Positions 44,631-56,394 of a stretch of 64,000 nt of DNA are shown one piece after another (within the stretch, counting starts at the first letter, position 1; each line of letters opens with the position of its first letter). The position numbers and the translations under genes are program-made. The DNA comes from Atherix ibis. Its lineage: Eukaryota > Arthropoda > Insecta > Diptera > Athericidae. The notes beneath the pieces were generated by a model. That model was not told where the DNA came from. It saw nothing but the letters and a program-made list of their open reading frames with translations, and ran no database searches. The stretch lies in NCBI GenBank assembly GCA_958298945.1, contig OY282605.1, positions 5,479,811-5,543,810 on the forward strand. The letters run 5' to 3'.

Positions 44631-45845
44631 TTTTTTTTTTGTTATGATAAGGTGGAAATCATCGAAAGACAAATTGTGGGACTTTAACCTACTTAAACCA
44701 CTTTACTTGGTCACAAATCCATATATCCCCGCTGTCAGGTATTACCTCATGGGGCAGAGGTTGATCGAAATCACTACTCTGATGAATTGTTACTTCTGGT
44801 TTCTTTCAAGCTCATCCATACGTAGTCTTTTTAGGACTGTTGTCGCAAGGACTTCGACAGTCTCACAAGCCGTCGTCAAGTCCAACATCAGGGCCATTAA
44901 ATTCTCCGGTATCAGGGGTCCGCCAACGCACTTCTGCGCCTCTTCTCTTTCCAAGTTGAATCGGGTGCAGTAAAAGAACATGTGCTCTGCGCTTTCCACC
45001 ATCCCGTCGTAAGAAAATTTAATTCAGCTAGAATCCAATTTAAAGCGGTATTGGTAAGCCCAAAAACATCCATGTCCCATCAAAAATTGGGATAGGTAGT
45101 AGCCAACATTACCATGTCGTCGATTTATCCGCGGATCTACAGCCGAGATAAAATGATGGGTCCCTCTGCCATCGGAGACATTATCCCAATGATTTTGCCA
45201 CCTCCTCTTAAACTTGTTTCTTTCCTCCGCACGAGCTCCATATCCCGCCACAGCGTCATACCAACGTCTCCGGCGGTACATCCTATGTCGCTCATCTGCC
45301 AGTATTTCGAACGGTATCATTCCGGCCATAATACGAATGGCGTCGTATAACACTGTACAGAATGCGCAGGCCACCCTCAATGTGCTCCTACGGTAGACTG
45401 AGACAACACTGCGTATGTAGGTTGCTCTAATCAACCCATGCGTCCAAATTGGCGCAGCATACAGTAGAATTAATCCAACTGCGGCTGCCAGCAAGGTTCT
45501 CCTACTCTGTCTGGGTGCCCCAAGGTTCGGCATTAGGCGCGACAGTATCATCATTGGTGTTTCTGAAATCGCAGCCCCGCGTCAATCATCACCACTATAT
45601 ACATTAAAGAGAGTCCCGAATTCCTAATGATGGTATTCTCTCGTCTCTTTCTGCCCGTGATTAGGACTGCCAACTTCAAACTTAAGCAATATTCTCTTAA
45701 GATCTGTTCCACTTGTGCCATGATTTGGCCACAACGACCACAGCAACATCGTCAGCGAATGCGATGATTCTCGCCTCCTCTGAGATATAAAGCCTGAGAA
45801 ACCCATCATATGTGTACTGTGGGACCCCCCTCATTATATCAAGGC
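44631..45845 (-). mobile_element. R1-clade LINE, 3' half (copy 1)
   Basis: Minus-strand LINE ending in AACAAAAAAAAA (plus strand 44631-44640), preceded by the 3' block GATTTCCACCTTA shared with the copy at 62.4-63.6 kb. Coding sequence runs from the end of RT to the C-terminal domain. It is cut off near 45845, close to the irritans-like mariner that begins at 45871. Whether the LINE resumes beyond the mariner is unclear. Confidence 0.82.
44790..45845 (-). pseudogene. R1-type ORF2: RT active site to C-terminal domain
   Basis: Reads from about 45830: GVPQYTYDGFLRLYISEEA and IIAFADDVAVVVVAK, with the RT active-site ADD box intact. A broken stretch follows (45560-45740). A long open frame (45024-45554) then carries PNLGAPRQSRRTLLAAA, LLYAAPIWTH, VVSVYRRSTLRVACAF, RIMAGMIPFEILADERHRMY, KRRWQNHWDN and VGYYLSQFLMGHGCFWAYQY, which is the C-terminal domain of R1-clade elements. 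In the next frame AEHMFFYCTRFNLEREEAQK supplies the final Cys/His-like segment. At least two frameshifts. Confidence 0.85.
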
Positions 45846-45870
45846 GAATGTGCCTTTAGCTGAGACGTGG

Positions 45871-47085
45871 TACGAGGGTCGTTCAATTTTTTTGTAAGTA
45901 ACATTATCGACAGGAAAGCTGTCAAAATTTCAGCTCGATCCATAGCGTAGGTCAATTTCTATCGTCGATTAAAGTTAACGACATTTATTTGTGCATAACA
46001 ATGGAAAAAAGCGAGTTTAGGGCTGTCATCAAACATCTCCATTTGAAAGGCTTAAGCCCGAAAGATATCAAAGCCGAGTTGGATGCAGTTCATGGCACAT
46101 CTGCACCTGTGTTTGCGACGGTTTACAATTGGGTGAGTGAATTTCATCGTTCAGGACGCCCAGTTGAGGTGTCTACTCCTGAAATCATCGACAAAATCCA
46201 CGATCTGATTTTGAACGATCGGCGAATTAAAGTGCGCGAATTAGTTGAGGCCACGGGCATATCACAAGGTACAGTCGCTTCAATTTTGCATGAAAAATTG
46301 TCTGTGAAAAAAATTTCGGCAAGATGGGTGCCGCGTTTGCTCTCAGAGGAGAATAAGCGCAATCGTGTAGTGGACTCTGAGGCTATGTTGGCACTCTTTC
46401 ATCGCAATCCTGCCGAATTTCTGTCGATATGTCACTGTGGACGAAACCTGGATACACTACTACACTCCAGAAATGAAGAGACAGTCATCACAGTGGATTT
46501 TCAAGGGTGAACGGGCTCCGAAGGAGGCAAAAACTGTGCCATCGGCCGGCAAGGTGATGGCCACGGTCTTTTGGGATTCGCAGGGCATCATTTTTATCGA
46601 CTGCTTGGAAAAAGGAAAAACAATAACAGGAGCGTATTACGCGTCGTTATTGCAACAGTTGAGCGAGGAAATCAAAGGGAAACGCCCCCGTCTGAAGAAG
46701 AAAAAAATCCTCTTGCATCAGGACAATCCGCGTGTGCACACCTGCGCTGTTTCCATGGCCAAAATTGTGGAATTGAGAATTGAATTGTTGCAGCATCCCG
46801 CTTATTCACCAGATTTGGGCCCGAGTGACTATTTTCTTTTTCCCAATCTGAAGAAATAGCTTGGCGGACGACGGTTCACTTCCAACGAGGACGTCATTGC
46901 TCAAACGGATGAGTATTTTGCAGAACTTCCGAAATCCTATTTTTTGGACGGGATAAAAAGTTTGTTAAAACGGTTGGAAAAGTGTATAGAGCTAAAAGGA
47001 GATTATGTTGAAAAATAAAATTTTTTTTTTTTTAAAAACATTTTTTTTCCATCTTTTTCTAAGGACTTATTGAACGACCCTCGTA
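45871..47085 (+). mobile_element. irritans-like mariner, full length
   Basis: Forward element of about 1.2 kb. Both ends read TACGAGGGTCGTTCAAT inwards, with the TA of each end at the boundary. Removing it joins GACGTGG-TA-GCTATGG. Leader and gene match the truncated copy at 32768-33695. Confidence 0.95.
46001..47018 (+). pseudogene. mariner transposase (irritans-like, Himar-related), few lesions
   Basis: The start is the ATG at 46001 (MEKSEFRAVIKHLHLKGLS). An in-frame ATG at 45989 is four codons upstream but the family starts at MEKxEFR. The helix-turn-helix half lacks ten codons (VSEF joins HRSGRP; the 33.6-kb copy has KRGRSSTKDE between). KISARWVPRLLSEENKRNR leads to a one-base deletion near 46425. 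In the new frame DETWIHYYTPEMKRQS has the first Asp, VMATVFWDSQGIIFIDCLEK the core, ILLHQDNPRVHT the second Asp and YSPDLGPSDYFLF the third, with 34 residues between the last two. A TAG at 46857-46859 replaces TGG (W). Sequence beyond reads LGGRRFTSNEDV to LKGDYVEK with a stop at 47016-47018. Confidence 0.93.
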
Positions 47086-49188
47086 GCTATGGCTGATGCT
47101 CACATCCCGAACACAATCCTAGGACTGTTGGTTGGTTAGAGATACTAGATATTCCCGGTGCTATCACTGCAGTTAGCGTAAAAAGTTTGTAACTGGTAAC
47201 TGACTGTTAGCAGCGGTTGTACCTGTAATGGATGTCTTAATTGCTTCATTAATAGAACAAAAAGATAGGTTTTATTAAAGCATAGAATGGTAGAGTAGAT
47301 GAGCTGAGGCCACTTACCAATAGAAGTAAACGGAAGAAGTTCACGAGAAGAATTTAAAGACGTATGTGGCTTCGACTGCATGAGGGAATTTAAGTAATGA
47401 ATCGAAGAGGATGTTGGGTTGGAAAAGGAGCATGTTGACTGCAAATATTTTGATCTGAGCTGGTGAAATCCATTAAAAGAGAAACTATAGCGCCGAATGG
47501 GGGGTACTCCAATCACGACGGTCGAAGACTGTATGGAAATTTTTCAAAAATTTCTATTACCCGTGATTATATCATTAAAAATTCAAATCACATTAAAAAC
47601 ATATAATCGGGCTTCTGATATAAATACTAACGCTTATCGAGCCCCTCAAATATTATTTTTTAAATTTTCTGTTCAAAATACAAAACTTCACCTTAAAGCT
47701 CATTTACATTTCAATAATTTTCTGTCATTTGGCATAAATTTATCTACGAGTCCTATTCGCAGTTCTGTCTTAATACTTCAAATAAGTTAAATATTCTAAT
47801 AATTAATTTACCAACACAAAATACTATTCCAGATACCTTTTATGAAAGTGATAGTTTAAAAAAAAAGGATTAGTTTTAAAAAAGCATTTCTATTGGAAGT
47901 TAAGCAGCTAAATTATTATTTATAAAAAAAAAATTAACAAACGAAGCCATAGACTTTACAGCATTACATAATATCGATATTATAAGGAAAAGTTTTATTT
48001 GAATTCCGCATGAGTACGTCCTTTAAGAGTACTTACAAAATATAGTAGCATCGAAATTTATCCTTCTAACTTATGGCCGTTACTAAGATTTTTGATTACG
48101 ATGCATCAGAGAACTTCAATTATCCTAGCATTATGGAGCGAAGACGTTACAGGATTTCAGCTAAAATATGTGCTATAGGATATCAAATATTTATACGAAC
48201 TCTTGTACGTGCGGATCTCTTAGTTAAAAGGAGTAGTTTTATGTATTCTAAAAGTGAGATGGTAAGCAATCACCTGCATTTGCACTTCACAGGTTCTTCG
48301 CTTCAGTTAAGATGCTTTTCTGTGTCTAAAGGCACTTTTCTTGTGGAAGTTTTTCATAAGAATTGGGCTGTGAGCACTCTGAGTCAAAAAAGCTTATTTG
48401 CTTATTCGTACTTATAGATTTCCCCTGAACCTTATGCATCTTTCCCTTCCCTTTGGCACGTTCTTATGCTATGTTATTTTCGACACTTTTCTCCAAATAC
48501 TCCCCTTGTCTCTTAGGTACATTATGTACATTTTTAGGTGTACCTTTGATGGATTCGATTTCAAGCTAGCACAAAACTCCATTACGATTTGATGTGATGA
48601 CATGACTTCGCGATAAGCTTTGTGTGCTCACGTTTCCTTATCGCCTTTGTAACTTTCTAACATTCAATATTGGCATCTAATTTTCTATCTTATCATTTAT
48701 TCATATCTGCATATATTCTTATAGGTTTATATAATATTGTAATTTCGTATTTCACATTTACAATATATTTTAAAAATCTACTTGAAGGATTCTTCCAACT
48801 ATTTTCAATTATAAATAACTCCTTTTTCTTTTTGTAGTATTCCAATGCAATGACCAAAATAAAAAAGATTTAAAAAAATGCATAATATTGTAGATAATTT
48901 GATAATAAAATAGAAAAGTCTAGTTTAGTAATTTTTTTTTTAAATTTGAATTATATTTTTAGGAGGTTTATGGTTATTAATAAACAAATATGCTTTATTT
49001 ATTGAAGAAGTTACGGGCTATTCTTTTTGCGATATATAAAAATAAAGTCGTATTTGTTGACATCTGTTTAATATGTTTGTTATTAGAAGATATTATTTAT
49101 ATAGTTTAAAGTTTGCAATTTGATCCTGTGAATTGTTTAATTACCACGCAAGCAATTAATTACCGTAACCACGTTTTGTCCTTTGAGA
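47086..49188. other. Unassigned region
   Basis: No gene supported. A 123-codon minus-strand frame at 47145-47516 and a 114-codon plus-strand frame at 48073-48417 have no known motif. The first lies beside the mariner and could be host DNA or decayed LINE. Confidence 0.45.
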
Positions 49189-49560
49189 AAGATTATGCTT
49201 GTCAGCGATGAGGCTCACTTCTAGCTCGGTGAATATGTCAACAAGAATTTTTTTTCTTATAGAAGGAGTTGAAAACTCACAAGTGACTGTGGAAAAACTA
49301 TTGCATACATAAAAAGTGACTGTATGGTTTGCATTTTGATCACAAGGAGCCTCATTTCTGTGAAAATGAAGGAGCGACTATTAGAGTTAATTCTGCCCCT
49401 ATGATTATATGATTACCAATTTTTTTTTGTTGGTAAAAAAAACAAACGGGTTAACAACACCAAAAATTTTAGCAAGCAAAATTTCTAATAGGCGTAATTT
49501 GAAGATTTGGTAATGTCAATTGCCATCCAAGATCGCGCGATTTGACGCAACATCAGTCAA
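49189..49560 (+). mobile_element. DD41D-type transposase fossil
   Basis: Forward reading: KIMLVSDEAHF, stop, LGEYVNKN (first catalytic region), then VEKLLHT, stop, KVTVWFAF, then CENEGATIRVNSAPMI, and finally GNVNCHPRSRDLTQ (for GDVNWPPRSCDLTPLD). These are the blocks of the relic at 38016-38689 in the right order. Several stops and deletions; no ends found. Confidence 0.68.
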
Positions 49561-49647
49561 ATATTAACCGAATTATAGACCGAAATATTTCAAAAACTCA
49601 GTAAAAAGCACACAAATTATTGTATTTAAATGATTTGATATTTCCTA

Positions 49648-50540
49648 TACGAGGTCTGTTAAAAAAGTATCACGAATTTTGAATTTCCTCGGGTTACGTA
49701 TATCCGATTTTCAATTTTTTTGTGGCGTTATTTTAGTACTTATATCTCTCATGCCGACAAGTTCAGCCATTTTGAATGTTCAGTTAATTTTTGGCAGCTG
49801 CTTTGCTTGCACGTGTTTTGGCTCGTCTTTGATTTTTGCTCAATTTCGACCAAAACCAGCATCGCTTTAACATTGCTAAGGAGTTGTTGGACTCTGTAAC
49901 GACCCAAATTTGCTCCACAGGGTCATAACTGGTCTCGAATCATGGGTTTATGATCATGACGTGGAAACCAAAACTCAATCATCCCAATGGAAGCTGCCGC
50001 ACGAGCCAAGACCAAAAAAAGCGTTCCAAGTTCGGTCGGAACCCCCGATTTCAGGGGCGTGGTGCATCATGATTTCTTTGCATAGGGTAGAACGGTCAAT
50101 AAGGGATATTACCTGCAAGTTATCCGCAAGTAGCGTGAACAATCCGCCAGAAACGCCCGGATTTGTGGAAGAACAAAAATTGCCTTTTGCGCCATGATAA
50201 CGCCCCTGCTCACGCATCGTTGCCTGTGCGCGAATTTTTGGCCAAAAACAACACACTAATAATGCCGCAGCCACCGTATTCCCCAGATGTGGCCCCCTGT
50301 GACTTTTCTTGTTCCCGAAACTGAAGAGCCCCATGGAAGGACGACGCTACGCTTCGATTAAGGAGATAAAGGCGGCATTGAAGGAGGAGCTGAACAAGAT
50401 CACAAAAAGTGCTTCTAGGATTGGTGTATAATATCTGGTGGAGATTACTTTGATGGGGACAAAATAGATATTCATGACAAAATAAAATATTTTTGAAAAA
50501 AAAACACAAAATTCGGGATACTTTTTGAACAGACCTCGTA
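49648..50540 (+). mobile_element. vertumnana-like mariner (copy f), deletion derivative with both ends
   Basis: About 893 bp. Ends TACGAGGTCTGTTAAAAAAG (left) and, on the minus strand, TACGAGGTCTGTTCAAAAAG (right) at TA sites within TATA. The leader joins the mid-gene at 49831-49846 (GATTTTTGCTCAATTT), the identical join found in copy b at 5584-5599. It lacks the N-terminal half of the gene and could move only if a transposase was supplied by another copy. Confidence 0.92.
49841..50470 (+). pseudogene. Mariner transposase remnant, C-terminal two-thirds
   Basis: Reads (L)NFDQNQHRFNIAKELLDS, then VITGLESWVYDHDVETK, where Leu replaces the first catalytic Asp (TGDESW in sisters). QSSQWKLPHEPRPKKAFQVR is followed by a 30-bp-class deletion before ISGAWCIM. 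In other frames RPDLWKNKNCLLRHDNAPAHAS keeps the second Asp, and PQPPYSPDVAPCDF keeps the third. The end of the gene is decayed (a deletion after the KAALKEELNKITK block, and the terminal GAATAA reads GACAAA). Confidence 0.85.
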
Positions 50541-53500
50541 TAATGGTAAGATTTAAGAGATACAAAAAAAATATAAATTTTTTGAGAAAGTTCGAATTTT
50601 TCAACAAAAAAAAAATTTATATATCGAAATATAGTCCCATCTGTATAGAAATAATTATCAATTAACGGACAAGCAACATTTCAATCTATTTTAAATATTA
50701 AAAGACTGAAAAAAAAAACAAAAAAATACTTGAACTTCTTTATCTGAAATGCCATGCAGGAAATTAATTAAATTTTCATCATAAAATCACAATTATATGA
50801 ATTCGTTATCTTGAAGGTAAATCAAGGTAAGACCACATGATATCATTTCATTTATTATGAAAGCATTTACCTCGGAAATGTATAAAATTCTCGATGGGAT
50901 GCGTATCGGATAGATCGTAAAAGAGCCTCAAAATTGCCGCTGTGATAGCATATTTTGTGGCTAGCATTAATCCAAATTAGATGCAATTTTGTTAACGGAA
51001 AATGTTGAATTTAAAGATATCCATCCTGCGAGCTAGTTAAAATCACCGTTGCCATAATGTAAGTCATTAATGAGAGGATAATCGTAAAGAAACGATGTCT
51101 CGAAGGTATGCCAAATTGTTGGCTATATACACCAAGCAAACACATATCCTTCGACCCAAATGTTTAACTCCGTAAAATTCCAAGGATGCTAATGGTTTTC
51201 ATAAACCGTTTTAGAGGTAATTCTCCTTACAAAATATTACACGAAAATTACCTATTGTTCACCTATTTTAGTTACTCCCAGTTAAAATAATTATTTTTAT
51301 GCGAATTGTACAAGAGAGCATGTTTATTTTATGAATACCTCTATACATGGTATATATTTAATCTTCTATTATTTCAGATTTTATCTTAACTATAAAATAA
51401 TTTTCAAGTATTCATTGAAAAGGGCATTTAATATTGAAGAAATAGCAATTTTTATTTTTTTTGTTTGATTGAACTATTTAACTATAAGGACACGTTTGGG
51501 ATAATTTCAAATAGATGTTATGTAATTTAGATATGCAGTTATGATTTTGATAATATTTAATTATTTGTTTTTAAAAAGCTGAAATTAAATATTTTTGCAT
51601 TGATTTCTACTGTAAAAATTTTCTATAATTTCTTAAATTTTCAAAAAAAAAAGGATTCAGCAAATTAACTTATGCACGTTGAGTGAATACTTCAAACAAA
51701 ATCCGAATGGTAGTTGAGGAACTAAGAGTCTTTCCCACTAAGCTTTGATTATAAAATTTGATATTTACACTGTAATAAGAAATTCTTCGTCAAATTATGT
51801 GAATGACAGAATTATTAAACAGAGAGAGAGGATGGTACCGATTATTGTCATTAAAAAAATTGAAATATTCTAGAAAAAAAAATACCTTTTATGTAGAACT
51901 ACTTAAAAATAATGGAGGAAAACTATCTGAAAATTACAAGGCGACAAGACAATGGAATCATTTTGAAAATACTTCAATGCAGAAAATTAATCACAAAAGT
52001 TTCAAGTATGAAATGACTAACCTGGCCTTAGATGAATAGATACGAAAACCAATGAAAATGCATTTGTCGTCGCTGTTACCTTTAACAATTGGTATTAGAA
52101 AGGATTCTCTGGGCTCTTAAACTGTCGTTTTCGTGTGGTTATAATTCACTTTAATATGAGGAAGAGAGGAAAGAATTCGTAGAAACCTCTTAAGATTAGT
52201 ATTTAATATTGTTCAACTACAAATGTATATATTGAGAAGTTGGAGCATTTATACACCTTCAACATGGCCAACATTAATGAAGAACGAGAAACCAAGCTGG
52301 TCGAGTTGTCATAGGATCAAAAAGGGTATTATCAACAGCGACAGATAATAGGGGTGCGGTGCTGGACATCCATCTATTGTGTCCACAAGATTAGTAGAAG
52401 GAATATTTCCATTGTTCTAAGATGGCCCCATTTCTTTAAGTTTGGATTACTGCCATAAATTTCTTCTTTGTTTTGTTCTCTTTAAATATTGCACTTGTAT
52501 TTCCGTATTCTATCGCAGAACATTACCACAGTCAGTAGCAGCAGCACATCGTTAGTTTTAGTTGGAGTATAAGTTTTACTTTATTTTTTTTTCTATCAAG
52601 AAAAATTATTATTTGCTTTATTTTTTTTTTCGTTCACAATATCCTTGGTATACTAGCAATCGGTTTATTTTCATCTCTCATCTCTATATAGTGTGCTAAA
52701 TTGTATATTTTTCTGTAAAAGTTTCAATGTTCTCAATGGGTTTTTTAGTTTTTTAGTTTTTTATTTTGTCTAGATTTCTATTTTCATTTTAATCTAGAAA
52801 ATGTAATTCGAAAACCGAAATATAACAGAACAACCCGGAATATCAAGTTTCCAAAATGTAACATTAGTTTAACCCAGTTGTGAATTTATCTCAAAAATGT
52901 ATCATATGCCATGATTATAAGTACAAGCATTATCTACTCCATTTTAGATATAACTAGGAGCATTTACATTTCTTAACAATTGACATATTCGTTTTTTGGT
53001 ATTAGCAGAAATAGTTTCATGGCTGGTAGTATGGTAAAATTATCTACAAGAGTGGATTTTTTTTCTTTTTTTTACAAATAATTATTAGGAAGTCAAAAAT
53101 TGGCAAAGAATTTTGTTATATTTTGTAATAGAAATGGAAAATTATGAGAAAATCTTTTTTCCAAAAAAAAAAAATTCTTTTTCAATAATTCAGAAATTTT
53201 ATTTTGTAATAAATTCGAGATTTTAGCAAATAATTTTGAGCTTTTTAAATGCTATGAATAATTATTAGCAAATTTGGATAACACTGAATATATTAGATTT
53301 CGAAGATAAATCAATACTTATAAGGATCGTATCCTTACATTAATAATAGCATTTAAATATTGTCTATAATAAATTTTCAACGACACAATCTTTAGGTGAA
53401 ATTTCTCCTTTTTTTCGCTTCTAACAGTGTAATATATACGCCAACAAGCACTAATTTTGTGCTTGAATAGAATTGCGCACGTTCGCCGCAAGCAAAAATC

Positions 53501-56394
53501 GTGCAATCGACGATTAGTCTAATTATAGTTTTTTTTTATGATTAGACTGATTTTTTTTTTGTGAATTCTCTAGTTATTATGAATGACGTTTTCACATTCC
53601 CTTATTTATTTTTATTAATTAAGTTCGTTCATTTATTTTTATTTCAAAATTAATATTTCATATTTTACTGGCACTATCATTTTATTGAACATATTTATAA
53701 ATTTATAGGAGAACAATTTTTCTCGCTATAGACTAAGTTTTATCAATTAATCTCACTTTGCATATATCAAAATGACTTTATAGTTTATATAGTAAACATT
53801 AAAGCAATAAATTTAAAAAAAAATTATGCCCGAATGTAAATATTGGAATTGTCAAATGTCTAAATAACGAGCAATAGGAACGACGTCATATGTTATATAT
53901 CTACGAGCAAGCACGATTAAATTATGTTTAGGTTCACCAAATTTCCCCTTCTACATTATTGCTTTAAGAAAAATTTGCGTGTGTACGCGCAAAAATCGTG
54001 CACTGACACGATTAGTGTATAATAAAGTGTGATTTAACAGCGAACCATTGGCAGGAGAAAATCGTGTATTAGACATATGGTGTAATTTGGGCTTCAGGGT
54101 TCCATAAACGCCTGCTTGAAGAATTTAGAAGTAAGGATCCCACTACACTAGAAATTCTTATGCTTATTTTTGTGCGATTTAATCACTTCTGAGGCGCTTA
54201 TGAATAAGCTTGCAAAAGGAAGCATTTTCGTGTCTAAACTTGCTATAAAATTTGCAATATTTGCTGTTTCTTGCACAATCAACTTACTGAGGGTGTACAC
54301 TAGCAAATTCTGCTTTTTAAATCAGCAAAATCAGTGTGCGCAATTTGATTTTCAAGTGTACAAAAGCCTTTAGGTACATTACATAAAAACAAACAAAATA
54401 ACAAATAATAATAATTTAAACTCGACACATTCACTAATTTTAATTAAACTCAACCGCAAATCATTTTTTAATAATAATATAAAAAGTCATTTAAGAGTGT
54501 ATGTGTTTAAGTACGTCGATAATTTATATTAAAATGTAAGAGTAATTAAATAATTCAATGTGGTTTAATGCTTCTGTATAATTTGAAAATCCATAAAAGA
54601 TAATAGGAAAAAGAGAAACTAATTGCATTACGGTTGTAGCGAACCCTTGAATCTATACTTTCAATAATCAGTTAACTGAAAATTTTACATTTCACAATAA
54701 AGTACAAGTGCACTCGGCTAAAAGCATTAAATGAGTGCAAATATTTGTAGAGTTTGGGAAACAAAAACTACACAGCAGGATATCTGTACGTGTGCTCGTA
54801 GTTAATAATTAAAATTTTTAAACATCAATCGCTAGTGCATTCCATTATGGCAACAATTTACTGGATGATGGTGTTTGGAATTGTTGAAAAATTCATGAAA
54901 ACTCAGTAAATAGTTAAGGTGATAATTCGATTTGTTTCAAGTGGCATCCGCCATTTCATAGTGCGTACGCGTATATTCACAGCAGAACAAGACTTGTTGT
55001 GCTTGCATTTCGAATTTCCATTTGGCCACGTTCGAGAACATTATCAATATTCTGGTTTCGATAATTAATTGGCTGACATAATGTTCACATAAAAAGAGCC
55101 ATTCACCATTCACCAATGAATAATCGTGTAAACCAATATTGGAAATATTTGTCTATGGGTAATAGTATGGTTTTTGGTAGTGATCCACTTCCTGGAGTTG
55201 CCCACCAGTCGGGTTGGATGTTGGGTATTGATAAAAGAATGAAATAAATCCACCGCAGTCTGGGTTCGTTTTAGGCGTGCTCCAGGAGGGATCTATTTAT
55301 TTTGTCTCTGGCGAGTCTATTTGGTCCTATTGTCATGGACAAAAAGGGTCTGCATTTGATAAATGAAAGCTTTATCCCGTCGTTTTCTAATCCAGTATGG
55401 GAAATATGTTGATGGTGCGTTAAATCGATGCTCCATTGTCACCTCCTTTGTTATCCAATATACTATAATCTGTCTGTCACTTCCACGACCTCTTTCAATG
55501 CAATCAACACTATTTGATAATATACCAAAATGATGGAATAATTCACTTTCAGAAATAATATTTTATTTTTAATGTACCATAGACGCATCTTATACGAATT
55601 CTATCTAACAAAGAGATCCAACCTCTAAACCATTTGGAGCAGGTACAGAATCTTATAGTGCATTTTATTCTATTATTTATAAGACATTTATTGATGTGTG
55701 GACACACATCAGTCCCCCAAGAGTATATTCTTTTTTTAAGTCCGATTTCGTTCAGTAGTTCTTCTTTATTACTATAATAAAACTAAATTTCATTTCAACA
55801 CTAACGAGATACTGAGTAGTGATTAATCAATTATAATCTAAAAAGTTTCCGATTATGCAAAATTCTATTACAAACGATAATTTTTTTTTTCATAGAATAT
55901 GTCTCTTATTATGAAAAATGTAATAACAAGAACGTTTCTTTAAAATAGGTAAAATTTTTAAATCAGCAAAATATCTCAAAACATAAAAGAAAACTTTTCA
56001 GACAATTTTCATAAAAAAGTTTTATGATTCCAGTAAAGGTGTAGAGTGCAAAAATCATGGAAGAGTTTTCAATTTAATGTTACTTTTCTTATTTTCTAAG
56101 AAACAAGTTATTTGCTCATTTGACGGATAGAAAAATAAAAATCGATTCGACTTATTTTGGATAAAATTTACGACACCGCCATCGATTGGTATCGGTAACT
56201 TGAAAAGGGCAAAAGGAGCCCAAATCACTTATTGGATTTGTTGAAGTTGAATTTATTGAAGAAAATTGAATGGAACCATTGCAAAATATTTATGGTTACC
56301 AAATAATATCTATAAAGTGCATTAAAACAAAAATGACTTCAATAAAATAAGGGAACATTCTAAAAAATATTGATTTGATATTCATTAAAAAATT
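50541..56394. other. Unassigned AT-rich region
   Basis: No gene supported over almost 6 kb. Short frames such as 51803-52039 and 54170-54373 have no motif. Two related ~45-bp segments containing CAAAAATCGTGCA lie at about 53477 and 53973, in the same orientation. A hairpin of short arms (AGTCTAAT / ATTAGACT) lies near 53516-53547. Confidence 0.5.

Noticed and set aside
47145..47516. 123-codon minus-strand frame as a gene
   Set aside because: Low-complexity, Ser/Leu-rich translation without motif, next to a transposon insertion; length alone is not enough.
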